Source: Lewinellaceae bacterium
GTDB taxonomy: Bacteria; Bacteroidota; Bacteroidia; Chitinophagales; Saprospiraceae
DNA length: 64,000 nucleotides
NCBI GenBank assembly: GCA_016708875.1
Contig: JADJFA010000006.1
Location: forward strand, 62,001-126,000
Reading direction: 5' to 3'
The notes beneath the pieces were generated by a model, which was not told the origin of the DNA, did no database searches, and saw only the letters and a list, made by a program, of their open reading frames with translations. The position numbers and the translations under genes are program-made. Positions 26,773 to 35,665 of the stretch are shown here, piece after piece (position 1 is the first letter of the stretch; the number at the start of each line of letters is the position of its first letter).

Positions 26773-26809
26773 GAAAAACCCCGCCTGGCGCTTTGCCGGA
26801 CGGGGTTTC
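26773..26809 (-). terminator. Intrinsic terminator of the unknown secreted protein gene
   Basis: Read on the minus strand, a GC-rich hairpin (AAACCCCG stem, 5-base loop, two mismatches) is followed by TTTTTCGTTTTT. It starts 24 bp after the stop at 26833. Confidence 0.75.
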
Positions 26810-26832
26810 GTGTATCGCTGGTTCTGAATAAC

Positions 26833-27483
26833 TTATTTGATCTTGGCGATGTCGGCACTGGTATTCATGCCGCGGCTTGTCCATTCGATTTGGTCCGGGT
26901 TGCCGGATGAAGTCAGTTCAACGCTGAGCGTTTCTACCAAAGTCAGGCCAGTCACTTTGTTGCCGATATGCCCGTTCTCGCGGTAGTTTTTTTCCCAATT
27001 CACTTTGTATTGGTGCACACTTGCGTTCAACGTTTCGTTGATGGTAGCCACCGTCATTGTCTCAGGGTTAACACCTGCAACGAAGTGTGTACCAACGTAT
27101 TCGCCATCTTTGCTGAAAACACTGATGCTGTAGGTTTTCGTGCCACGGCTAAGACCGCGAGCGACATTGTAAAGTACTGCTGTATATTCTTCTGTTTCAA
27201 AAGCGGCTACTGGTTCTGGGCACACTGGCATGTTGCTGAAGGATGCGCTGCGCTCCAACTCAGGAAGAAACTGGTAGAACTCCCAACCGAGACGGGCAAC
27301 TTTCGCTGCTGAGCGGGTTTCGAGTTGACCTTGAAGATCCTCTGCGTTGAATGTGAAAGGAAGCGAAGCCTTTGGAAACTGCGCCAAGAATTCTTGGAAC
27401 GTAGGCGTTGTGTCCTGAGCATTCAGGGTAACGATGCTTGCCAGTGCAAGAAGTAGAGCCGGGATTAATTTTGAATTTTTCAT
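26833..27483 (-). CDS. Secreted protein of unknown function
   Basis: 216 residues. The signal peptide ends IVTLNAQ. The first mature part is TPTFQEFLAQFPKASLPFTFNAEDLQ; this pattern of a short helix followed by LPF occurs in several Bacteroidota secreted proteins of unknown role. The C-terminal half is beta-rich (TKTYSISVFSKDGEYVG, LTLVETLSVELTSSGNPDQIEW). I do not recognise a domain or catalytic motif. A clear intrinsic terminator follows, so it is probably expressed alone. Confidence 0.6.
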   Translation of the reverse strand: MKNSKLIPALLLALASIVTLNAQDTTPTFQEFLAQFPKASLPFTFNAEDLQGQLETRSAAKVARLGWEFYQFLPELERSASFSNMPVCPEPVAAFETEEYTAVLYNVARGLSRGTKTYSISVFSKDGEYVGTHFVAGVNPETMTVATINETLNASVHQYKVNWEKNYRENGHIGNKVTGLTLVETLSVELTSSGNPDQIEWTSRGMNTSADIAKIK

Positions 27484-27955
27484 TGTAAAGATCGGATTTG
27501 GATTTTAGCGTTTGGTGGATTTTTCTGCGACTTGATTAGTATTGTAAGCCTGTTTCCCCCTCTATTCCAAATTGCTTGCCAAAAAGGTCCGGCAGGGGGT
27601 TTTTGCAGAAAAATTTTTCCAAAAAAGAAAGAATTAGACTTTATGGGGTAGAAAAGTCACATTAATCGGTACCATTTATTGAGTAAACGGTTGCCGAATG
27701 TTTTGCCAATATTTCAAAGAACCAGCGATGATTATCAATCACTTACGCACAAAAAGCGTGAACGGTTTACCTGTTAAAGTTTTTTTGAAAAATATTTTTT
27801 GCGTGGTGGAGCAAATTGTTTGACTAAAAACTACCTGATTTCCCACCACCTTCAGCCTTCGGGCAACGCTCTCCACAGTTTGAGGCGGTAGTTTTCTTTC
27901 AAAAAATCCCAGTTCAGGATTGGGTACTAGCCCCGGGATTGGGGGGTGTAGGAAA
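27484..27955. other. 472-bp A/T-rich gap
   Basis: Mostly A/T-rich, with A and T runs (AAAAATTTTTCC at about 27610). It must hold the promoter of the 26833-27483 gene. A weak 79-codon open frame with a GTG start (27739-27978, minus) overlaps the next gene's end; I do not accept it as a gene. No tRNA or other RNA gene is seen. Confidence 0.45.
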
Positions 27956-28918
27956 TTACTGAAAAAGATATTTTGCACAAAAGAATAGTTGCAACGAGAG
28001 CGCAGTGATTAAAATGCCCAAGGTGAGGCGACGGAAAAAGATGAAACCATAGCAATAGAGCCGATCCCAGGCAGGAAACAGCAACAGCAAAACAAGGGCA
28101 TAGGCGGGAAGCAGCTCGCGCAGGTTCTGCTGTGGCATTCCACCGAGCAAAATCAGGTATGCAGCGATGCAAACCAAGAGGATTTTCTTTGCGGGAAGAA
28201 CGAGGTCGGTCTTTTTAAAAAGGAAGAACAGCCCGGGTAACACCATGCAAAACGCCGGATGGGCCAATGGATAAAGCAAAAACAAGATGTTGGGCAACAA
28301 ATAGTGCGACAGACTACCATTATGGCCCTCAAATGAGTGCTGGAAAAAATTAGCCCCTGACCATTGTTCCAAATTCGAGTGTGCAAGCGGATTGGCTGCT
28401 CCATTTGCCTTGAGCCATATATGCAGCAGCATAGCCAGCAAACCTGCAAATAACGCTCCTGCAAGGGCAAGCCATTTTTTCCTCGCAAACAAATTATATG
28501 CTAGCGAGATACCCAAAGGCAACAACAATGCTGCAAGGGAATGGCATGTACTGATCGCCAAAACCGTTAATGCCGCCCCCCAGATGGCATTGCTGGTTTT
28601 GCGGGTTTCAAGGGTGCGGAGGCAAAAGTAAAACGCGGACAACATGAGGGCCAGCCCCAGTCCATCGCTCATGCTCGTCAGTCCCGTTCGAAAAAACAGG
28701 GGAGCAAGCGCTAAACCCAAGCCCCCAAATACCCAACGACTCTCTGCCCGTGCGCCCGGCGCGAGCAAAGCCAAGAGTCGCTCAAAAACCAAAAGGCAAA
28801 AAGTCGCCGCCAACCACGAGACGATTTCCAATTTAAAACCCAGCAAAAACGACAACAGGGCAAGGGCTAAAAAGAAAAGTCCCGGCAGGATTCGAAGAAA
28901 TAAAGAATGCGAAGTCAT
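27956..28918 (-). CDS. Polytopic membrane protein, GT-C glycosyltransferase-like
   Basis: About 320 residues from ATG 28918 (MTSHSLFLRIL); a GTG 11 codons earlier is possible. There are eight or nine hydrophobic segments and very little soluble sequence. Features such as RTGLTSMSDGLGLALMLSAFYFCLRT and STCHSLAALLLPLG resemble the membrane part of GT-C (ArnT/PMT-like) transferases. The first-loop acidic pair typical of that group is missing, so the protein may be N-terminally shortened relative to it. It is divergent from the TonB receptor gene. Confidence 0.55.
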   Translation of the reverse strand: MTSHSLFLRILPGLFFLALALLSFLLGFKLEIVSWLAATFCLLVFERLLALLAPGARAESRWVFGGLGLALAPLFFRTGLTSMSDGLGLALMLSAFYFCLRTLETRKTSNAIWGAALTVLAISTCHSLAALLLPLGISLAYNLFARKKWLALAGALFAGLLAMLLHIWLKANGAANPLAHSNLEQWSGANFFQHSFEGHNGSLSHYLLPNILFLLYPLAHPAFCMVLPGLFFLFKKTDLVLPAKKILLVCIAAYLILLGGMPQQNLRELLPAYALVLLLLFPAWDRLYCYGFIFFRRLTLGILITALSLQLFFCAKYLFQ

Positions 28919-29030
28919 GCTCAGCGCACGAATAGAGGTTAAGAAAAACACAAATCTAACACTAGATGCCCAACCGATCCAATGTCCGTAGCGTCCTTTG
29001 AGGCAAATTCACCAAACGCTACTTATTTTT

Positions 29031-31448
29031 ATGTTGAAAAGACACCTTTACCCTCCTTCCAAATGGGCTGGCCGACTTTTGCTCCTGCCCTTTATTTTCC
29101 AATTGCTATCCTTTTCAAGCTTTGCTCAAAGCCGCTTCACCATTAGTGGGACCGTGACCGACCGTGCAAGCGGTGAACACCTCATCGGAGCCACGGTGCG
29201 CGACGTGAAAAGTGGAAAAGGCACTGTGACCAATACATTTGGTTTTTACAGCCTAACCCTGCCTGCTGATTCAGCCCTCATTGCTATCACGTACATTGGC
29301 TACAAGCCTGAAGCGTTTAGCGTTCTTTTAGAAAAAAACGTGGTGCAAAACGTGGGCATGGAGGACAACACTGTGCTAAAAGAAGCAGAAGTGGTGGCTC
29401 AACGTTATGAACGCGTAGAAGAGCGCGTACAAATGGGACGTATTGACATTCCCATCCAACAAATAAAAAACGTGCCGGCCTTCCTTGGTGAAAAGGACGT
29501 ACTCAAAGCCTTGCAACTGCTGCCCGGCGTGTCGGGCGGGGGTGAAGGCCAGAGTGGAATTTACGTACGGGGCGGCGGACCCGATCAGAATTTGATTCTT
29601 CTGGATGGTGTACCAGTATATAATGTGTCGCACTTGTTTGGTTTTTTCTCGGTATTCAACCCGGACGCCGTGAAAGATGTGTCGCTGATAAAAGGCGGAT
29701 TTCCGGCACGTTACGGCGGTCGCTTGTCATCCGTAATCGAGATAAATATGAAAGAGGGCAACGAGAACGAATTTCACGGGGAAGGCTCCATCGGACTTGT
29801 TGCTTCAAAACTGACACTCGAAGGCCCGATCAAGAAAGGCAAGTCCTCGTTTATCATATCGGGCCGACGGACGTATATCGACATTTTGGCGAGGCCGCTT
29901 ATCAAAGCTGGATTCCGGTCAAATGGGCAAGAAGGCGTGGTGGGTTATTTTTTTGACGATGTAAACGCTAAGGTGAACTACCGATTTTCGCCGAAAGACC
30001 GCGTTTATCTCAGTTTTTACACCGGGAAAGACAAGTTTTATTCAAATTTTGGAGAGAAAGAACCACAGTACGAAGATAAGTTCAAGGCGGGTCTCGGATG
30101 GGGCAACATCACTTCCGCCTTGCGCTGGAACCACATCATGAACCCTAAGCTTTTTGCCAACTCAACCCTAACATACAACCGATACCGGTTTGAGACGTCA
30201 ACGGGCTTCGAGAGCCGCGATTTTGAAAACGGATCGGTGGAAGCCGAAGACAAGTTCGACCTCCGTTATTTTTCGGGTATTGACGATGTAGCGGGAAAGA
30301 TTGACTTCGATTACCTGCCAAGCCCCGACCATTACATCAGATTTGGCGCGAATGCCATTTTGCACACCTTCCGCCCGGGTGATTTCCGCTCCAGTTTTTC
30401 CTCGTTTGAACTGGGCGGCGACACGAGCAGTTTCGCTTCCGAATACATTCAGCCCAATGTGCGTGCCACAGAATTTGCACTTTACGGCGAAGACGATTGG
30501 AAGATTGACCACCGTTGGCGGGTCAATTACGGTTTGCACCTCTCAGGATTTGTACAGGGAGACAAGCATTATTTCTCGATTCAACCTAGGCTCAATGCCC
30601 GCTATCTTTTTGGACAGGGTTGGTCGCTCAAAGCGGGTTTCAGCACCATGCGCCAGTACATCCACCTGCTCACCAACGAGACCATCGGTTTGCCTACTGA
30701 TCTTTGGCTGCCGACCACTAAACGAGTGAAACCTCAAGATGCCTGGCAAACAGCGTTGGGGGCGGCCAAGACATTTGGAAAGGACTATGAGTGCAGTGTG
30801 GAACTGTATTACAAGGAGATGAAAAACGTAATCGCGTTTCGGGAAGGCTCAAGTCTTCTGCAATTTCAAAATTGGGAGGACCGTGTTTCGCAGGGCGATG
30901 GAACTGCTTACGGGGCGGAGTTTTTTGTCCAGAAAAAGACTGGGAAACTCAGCGGTTGGGTTGGTTACACGCTCTCCTGGGCCACGCGGCAGTTTGATGA
31001 GATCAATTTTGGGAATGTTTTACCCTACAAATACGACCGTCGGCACGATTTTGAAATCACTGGATCCTATCAGTTTACCAAACGTTTTTCAATGGCCGCC
31101 AGCTGGGTTTATTCCACAGGCAATGCGGTCACGTTCGGCAACTCTCGCTACCTGGGGCCCAGCAACTATTCCTATCAGGACTATCAGCAAGAGGTGACCC
31201 ACACACCCGAGCGCAACAACTTTCGGATGCCCTCCTACAACCGGCTCGATGTGGGTTTTGATTTCACCAAGAAAAAACGCCGCTATACCCGCACCTGGTC
31301 ATTCGGTGCTTACAACGCCTACAATCGCAAAAACCCGTTTTTTCTTTTCACCGACACAGAAGATGTCAATGGACAGAACAAGACCGTGTTGAAAAAAGCC
31401 GCGCTTTTCCCGGTCATTCCTTACTTCGCCTGGAGCTTTAAATTCTAA
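29031..31448 (+). CDS. TonB-dependent receptor with carboxypeptidase-like N-terminal domain
   Basis: 805 residues from ATG 29031 (MLKRHLYPPSKW). The signal peptide ends FSSFAQ. A carboxypeptidase D-like domain follows (FTISGTVTDRASGEHLIGATV ... TFGFYSLTLPAD), then a TonB plug (VLKALQLLPGVSGGGEGQSG, YVRGGGPDQNLILLDGVPVY) and a 22-strand barrel ending FAWSFKF. Uptake substrate unknown; the paired DUF4249 lipoprotein is the usual partner in Bacteroidota. The complete barrel and C-terminal aromatic residue suggest a working receptor. It needs TonB, which is not in the window. Confidence 0.92.
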   Translation: MLKRHLYPPSKWAGRLLLLPFIFQLLSFSSFAQSRFTISGTVTDRASGEHLIGATVRDVKSGKGTVTNTFGFYSLTLPADSALIAITYIGYKPEAFSVLLEKNVVQNVGMEDNTVLKEAEVVAQRYERVEERVQMGRIDIPIQQIKNVPAFLGEKDVLKALQLLPGVSGGGEGQSGIYVRGGGPDQNLILLDGVPVYNVSHLFGFFSVFNPDAVKDVSLIKGGFPARYGGRLSSVIEINMKEGNENEFHGEGSIGLVASKLTLEGPIKKGKSSFIISGRRTYIDILARPLIKAGFRSNGQEGVVGYFFDDVNAKVNYRFSPKDRVYLSFYTGKDKFYSNFGEKEPQYEDKFKAGLGWGNITSALRWNHIMNPKLFANSTLTYNRYRFETSTGFESRDFENGSVEAEDKFDLRYFSGIDDVAGKIDFDYLPSPDHYIRFGANAILHTFRPGDFRSSFSSFELGGDTSSFASEYIQPNVRATEFALYGEDDWKIDHRWRVNYGLHLSGFVQGDKHYFSIQPRLNARYLFGQGWSLKAGFSTMRQYIHLLTNETIGLPTDLWLPTTKRVKPQDAWQTALGAAKTFGKDYECSVELYYKEMKNVIAFREGSSLLQFQNWEDRVSQGDGTAYGAEFFVQKKTGKLSGWVGYTLSWATRQFDEINFGNVLPYKYDRRHDFEITGSYQFTKRFSMAASWVYSTGNAVTFGNSRYLGPSNYSYQDYQQEVTHTPERNNFRMPSYNRLDVGFDFTKKKRRYTRTWSFGAYNAYNRKNPFFLFTDTEDVNGQNKTVLKKAALFPVIPYFAWSFKF

Positions 31449-31464
31449 AAACAAGAATTCATTT

Positions 31465-31542
31465 TTAGCCACTAATTGCACCAATTTTCACCAATTCAGA
31501 CCATAATTCTAATTCGTGAAAATTCATGCAATTAGCGGCTAT
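31465..31542. repeat. Inverted repeat between receptor and DUF4249 genes
   Basis: Imperfect arms (TAGCCACTAATTGCACCAAT and its near-complement ending TGCAATTAGCGGCTA) with several mismatches. It is a diverged relative of 26695-26760. It could reduce read-through from the receptor gene into the DUF4249 gene. Confidence 0.55.
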
Positions 31543-31560
31543 GATAAATATGCCTTAAAC

Positions 31561-32266
31561 ATGAAAAATATCCTCTTCATTCTCTGCATATCCTCGCTTG
31601 CACTGGTTTCGTGCGAGGATTTTTTTAGCCAAACGGTGGAAATTGACCCGCCGCCCTATGAAAAACAATTGTCGTTTCACCTGAATTTGACCGATCAGGA
31701 TACCAGCATTCGAGTATTGTTGACCCGCAATTTTGGGATCCTCGAAACGGTGCCCAACTACGACGATTATTTTGTGAAAGGGGGCTCCATGGAACTCTAC
31801 AAAGACGGCCAAAAGTGGATTTCACTTTCGCCTTTAAGTGTTGACAGCAATTTTGTGTTTGTGGGTGTGGTTCCAGGTCCGCTGCAATCGGGCAGTACCT
31901 ATGAAGTCAGAGCAGAACATCCGGATTTCCCAAAAGTGAGCGCGATGCAAGTGATGCCCGGTGATTTCGTGGTGGACTCTGCCCGGGTGAGGCGCAATGC
32001 CAGTTCCGGGCCTGATGGGGATCAATTAGATTTGGTGGAGGTGTTCTTTCAAGATCAGCCGGGGGTGCTTATATGGAAGTTCAGAAGGCATGACCGTTCG
32101 CGTGCGCAACATTACGGAAGACTACTATCGGTGGTCGCGTTCCTACCAAGCCAAGTACGATGCTGATGAAAACCCGCTTGTAGAACCAGTGTCCGTGTTC
32201 AACAATTTGGTGGATGGGCTGGGCATATTTTCTGTTGCGCGGGAGAAGGTATTTATAGTTCAGTAA
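31561..32266 (+). CDS. DUF4249 lipoprotein, shortened and frameshifted
   Basis: It starts at ATG 31561 (MKNILFILCISSLALVSCED) with lipobox ALVSC. Family-like text follows: LSFHLNLTDQDTSIRVLLTRN and FVGVVPGPLQSGSTYEVRAEHPDFP. The frame is lost after QDQPGVLIW at about 32060-32090. Another frame continues with GMTVRVRNITEDYYRWSRSY, DADENPLVEPVSVFNN and GLGIFSVAREKVFIVQ, which is the normal DUF4249 end, up to the stop at 32266. A run of five G lies at the shift. With about 235 codons it is also shorter than the family's usual 350-400. DUF4249 proteins pair with TonB receptors, as here. Confidence 0.75.
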
Positions 32267-32287
32267 GATCCCGATTTAGAAAAAAAG

Positions 32288-32442
32288 AAAATAAACAGCA
32301 AAACCGCAAAACAGGAGAACCGGAAAATTTAAAACCATACATTTTGATCCGAAAATGGCCAAATTCTGCCCTTTTCGAAAATGCTCTATGTGTGATTTTA
32401 AATTTTGCGGTTCTCCGGTTTTGCGGTTTTGCTGTTTATTTT
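32288..32442. repeat. Long inverted repeat between DUF4249 and glmM
   Basis: Arms 32288-32334 and 32395-32442 pair over about 46 bases with few differences (AAAATAAACAGCAAAACCGCAA type). The spacer is about 60 bases. It may end DUF4249 transcription. The right arm ends 6 bp before the glmM -7 box. Confidence 0.65.
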
Positions 32443-32447
32443 GTGCT

Positions 32448-32455
32448 TACTTTTG
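32448..32455 (+). promoter_or_regulatory. Likely -7 box for glmM
   Basis: TACTTTTG, matching TAnnTTTG, 48 bp before the TTG start at 32503. TTG sequences at 16 and 24 bases upstream are just outside the usual 17-23 spacing. Confidence 0.4.
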
Positions 32456-32502
32456 CAGCCGTTTTTTGACCACCAATCCACCAATTCCTAACCTTACATA
32501 CC

Positions 32503-33882
32503 TTGCCACTCATCAAATCCATTTCTGGCTTTCGCGGCACCATTGGAGGCCGGCCGGGCGAAAACCTGACTCCACAAGACATCGTGGAATGTACCGCCGC
32601 CTTTGGCCAATGGGTGCTAAACACCACGGGCAATGCCAATATCGTGGTCGGGCGCGACGGACGTGTTTCGGGCGAAATCGCCAGCGCATTGGTTGTGAAC
32701 ACTTTGCGGAGCATGGGTATCTCTGTTGTTGACCTCGGACTTAGCACCACTCCCACGGTAGAAATTGCGGTGCCATTAGAAAAAGCAGGTGGCGGCATCA
32801 TTCTTACAGCAAGTCACAATCCCAAAGAGTGGAATGCATTGAAATTGCTCAACCACAAAGGCGAGTTCATAAGCGCGAAAAACGGCGCAGACGTTCTGGA
32901 TTTGGTGGAGAAAAAATCAGTGGAGTATGCCTCTGTTGACAACCTAGGGAGCTACCGCCAGGACAATTCCTATATCCAAAAACATATTGCCCAAATCCTT
33001 GCCCACCCACTCGTAGATATTGAGGGCGTACGCGCCAAAGGTTTTAAAATCGTAGTGGACACCATCAATTCTACAGGAGCATTGGCGGTGCCCCCCTTGT
33101 TGGAAGCCCTTGGCTGTCAATGTATTTTGGTCAATGGCGAAATCAATGGACTCTTCGCCCATAATCCAGAGCCTTTGAAGGAACACCTCGGCCAACTCGC
33201 TGCCGAGGTCAAAATGCAAAAAGCAAATCTGGGCATCGCGGTAGATCCCGACGTGGATCGCCTGGTGTTCATGTGTGAAGACGGCGAACTTTTTGGGGAA
33301 GAATATACCCTGGTGGCCGTAGCGGATTATGTGCTTTCAAAACGAGGCGGCGGCAACACCGTCTCGAACCTCAGCAGCACCCGCGCCCTGCGTGATGTTA
33401 CTTTGAAATACGGTGGCGAATACCACGCGGCAGCCGTAGGTGAGGTGAATGTGGTGGACAAAATGAAGGCTGTGAATGCCGTGATTGGGGGAGAAGGCAA
33501 TGGCGGCATTATCGTGCCGGAACTGCACTACGGTCGTGACGCGCTGATTGGTATCGCGCTGTTTCTCAGCCATTTGGCACAATCGGGCAAGCAGATTTCG
33601 ACCCTGCGCAAGACCTACCCGGAATACTGTATGGCCAAGAACAAAATCGAGCGCTCGCCCGATATTGACCTTGAAAAAATCTTCAAGGCGCTTCGGGAAA
33701 AATATCACCGCGAAGAGATTAACACAGAAGACGGCCTCAAAATTGACTTTGCGGATGGTTGGGTACACCTTCGACCCTCGAATACCGAACCGATCATCCG
33801 GGTGTATTCGGAAAGTCATTCGGCGGTAATTGCGGGTAATTTGGCAAAGAAGATAATGGCGGATATTGGGGAATTGAAATAG
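32503..33882 (+). CDS. glmM: Phosphoglucosamine mutase / phosphomannomutase family
   Basis: 459 residues. The family converts glucosamine-6-phosphate to glucosamine-1-phosphate for peptidoglycan and LPS (or mannose phosphates). The active-site Ser104 is in ILTASHNP, the Mg site is DPDVDR (Asp248, Asp250, Asp252), the sugar-binding loop is GGEGNGGIIVPELH, and the phosphate loop is RPSNTEPIIRVY. It is most like the Bacteroidota/archaeal GlmM form. No ATG precedes the conserved start, so the TTG at 32503 (LPLIKSISGFRGT) is the likely start codon. Substrate preference between glucosamine and mannose is not certain. Confidence 0.9.
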   Translation: MPLIKSISGFRGTIGGRPGENLTPQDIVECTAAFGQWVLNTTGNANIVVGRDGRVSGEIASALVVNTLRSMGISVVDLGLSTTPTVEIAVPLEKAGGGIILTASHNPKEWNALKLLNHKGEFISAKNGADVLDLVEKKSVEYASVDNLGSYRQDNSYIQKHIAQILAHPLVDIEGVRAKGFKIVVDTINSTGALAVPPLLEALGCQCILVNGEINGLFAHNPEPLKEHLGQLAAEVKMQKANLGIAVDPDVDRLVFMCEDGELFGEEYTLVAVADYVLSKRGGGNTVSNLSSTRALRDVTLKYGGEYHAAAVGEVNVVDKMKAVNAVIGGEGNGGIIVPELHYGRDALIGIALFLSHLAQSGKQISTLRKTYPEYCMAKNKIERSPDIDLEKIFKALREKYHREEINTEDGLKIDFADGWVHLRPSNTEPIIRVYSESHSAVIAGNLAKKIMADIGELK

Positions 33883-33901
33883 TTTTCAATCATTCAATGC
33901 T

Positions 33902-34369
33902 ATGCTGAAAGAAAATCTACTCGAATTCTTCGAACGCGACCTGCTCAAACTGAAGGAAGAAATCGGCCTTTATCCAGAGGAGTCTGCAATTTGGGAAATC
34001 CGTCCCGGCATCAGCAATTCAGCGGGGAATCTTTGCTTGCACCTCGTAGGCAATCTCAATCATTTTATCGGGGCAGTGTTGGGCAATACAGGCTATATTC
34101 GCCAACGAGACGAAGAGTTTTCGCTTAAGAACATTCCACGCACCGAACTGCTTTTGAGTGTAGATCAGACCATATTAGTCCTAAAAACCACGCTTCAAGG
34201 GTTTTCAGAATCAGATTTTGACAAAATTTACCCCCTGGAAAAACATGGCAAAGTGGTAACGACGCGCTATATGATCCTCCACTTGCTCACGCATCTGAAT
34301 TACCATTTGGGGCAATTAACTAAAGACTACTCACGGGGGTTTGTGCTTGGATTGTTGATGGGTATGTAA
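33902..34369 (+). CDS. DinB family protein (DUF1572-like)
   Basis: 155 residues, a four-helix bundle of the DinB/YfiT type. Possible metal ligands are His in CLHLVGNLNHFIG (about residues 43-50) and His in MILHLLTHLNYHLGQL (about 126-137). Such proteins act as metal-dependent thiol S-transferases in some bacteria; here the function is unknown. The start ATG 33902 is 20 bp after the glmM stop, and the two may be co-transcribed. Confidence 0.82.
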   Translation: MLKENLLEFFERDLLKLKEEIGLYPEESAIWEIRPGISNSAGNLCLHLVGNLNHFIGAVLGNTGYIRQRDEEFSLKNIPRTELLLSVDQTILVLKTTLQGFSESDFDKIYPLEKHGKVVTTRYMILHLLTHLNYHLGQLTKDYSRGFVLGLLMGM

Positions 34370-34481
34370 GGTTCATGGTCTATATAAAACATAAATCACC
34401 CATTCCACACAATCACAATCAGTCTCATCAATCGTCAATCAAACCCCCGAGTTATCCCGTCAGTACCATAATTCAACCACC

Positions 34482-35632
34482 ATGCAAAGAGTCTATTTCG
34501 ACAACGCCGCCACCACCCCCATCTCTGAAGAAGTCATCAACGCGATGCTGCCCATCCTGCGCGGGCAATACGGCAACCCTTCCAGTATTCATGCGGAAGG
34601 CCGAAGCGTACGGGCTGCCGTGGAGGCTGCACGCAAAGCCGTAGCGCAAAGCATTGGAGCTGGCACTGGGGAGATTTTTTTTACCTCTGGTGGAACGGAG
34701 AGCAACAATATGGCCATCAAGTGCTCCGTGCGCGACCTTGGTGTACAACGCATTATTTCCAGCCCAACAGAGCACCATTGTGGCACACACGCCATCGAAA
34801 CCGTGGAAAAGGTGAACGGGGTGGAAGTCGTGTGGTTGCCCGTAGATGCTGTTGGAAGACCTGATTATCAGGCACTTGAATCTGCATTGGCCGATTCTGG
34901 CGGTAAAAAAACACTCGTGACGCTCATGCATGCCAACAACGAGATCGGCACTATGATCGACCTCGGCAAAGTGTCCGGCTTGTGCCGTCAATATGGCGCG
35001 CTTTTCCATTCAGATACGGTGCAGACCGTTGGGCACTTTCCCATTAACGTGCAGGAAACACCCTTGAATTTCATGTCGGGCGCGGCCCATAAATTCCACG
35101 GACCAAAAGGCGTGGGATTCATTTACATAAGCCCCGAAACTCCCATCAAGCCGTTTATTGATGGAGGCGCTCAGGAGCGCAACATGCGCGGCGGCACGAG
35201 AACGTGTACGGCATCGTGGGCTTGCCAAAGCCCTCGAACTCGCCACCAACGAAATGAAAGAACGCGTGGCGCACATCTGCGATGTCCGCAACTATTTGAA
35301 AGAAAGACTTTCAGAAACTTTTGATGATATCCAGTTCAACGGCGACTGCGACGGCGACAGCCTTTACACAGTACTCAACGTCTTCCCGCCCAACCCGAAA
35401 AATGAGCGCTGTTGCTGAGTCTGGATATTGCAGGAATCAGTTGTTCCGGGTGGTTTCCGCCTGCTCGAGCGGCTCGGAAAAAGGCAGCCACGTGCCTGAA
35501 GCCATTCATGCCGATCCGACGCGGAAGAGCATTCGTTTTTCGTTTTCGCATTACAATACAAAAGCGGAAGTGGATTTTGTGGTGGAAAAATTGAAGGCGA
35601 TTTTGCCTGTGCGGGAAGTGGTGGGGGTGTGA
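34482..35632 (+). CDS. Cysteine desulfurase (NifS/IscS type), frameshifted 3' half
   Basis: This PLP enzyme removes sulfur from cysteine for Fe-S clusters or thiolation. The first 230 residues are normal: VYFDNAATTPIS, GNPSSIHAEGR, FFTSGGTESNNMAIK, MHANNEIGTM and PLP Lys204 in GAAHKFHGPKGVGF. After GGAQERNMRGGT the frame breaks. The expected continuation (ENVYGIVGLAKALELATNEMKE) appears only if single bases are restored near 35203 and 35226. More shifts lie near 35405 and 35450. With these the active-site Cys in SACSSGSEKGSH and the normal C-terminus are all present. At least four indels occur within about 250 bp, most in short homopolymers. It is either degraded or poorly sequenced. Confidence 0.8.
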
Positions 35633-35665
35633 GGTGTTTAGCATTTTAAACACGCACTTATTTTT

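Noticed and set aside
27739..27978. 79-codon minus-strand open frame with GTG start at the end of the GT-C-like gene
   Set aside because: It overlaps the upstream stop, is A/T-rich and shows no family pattern; it could be a lost C-terminus but nothing supports that.
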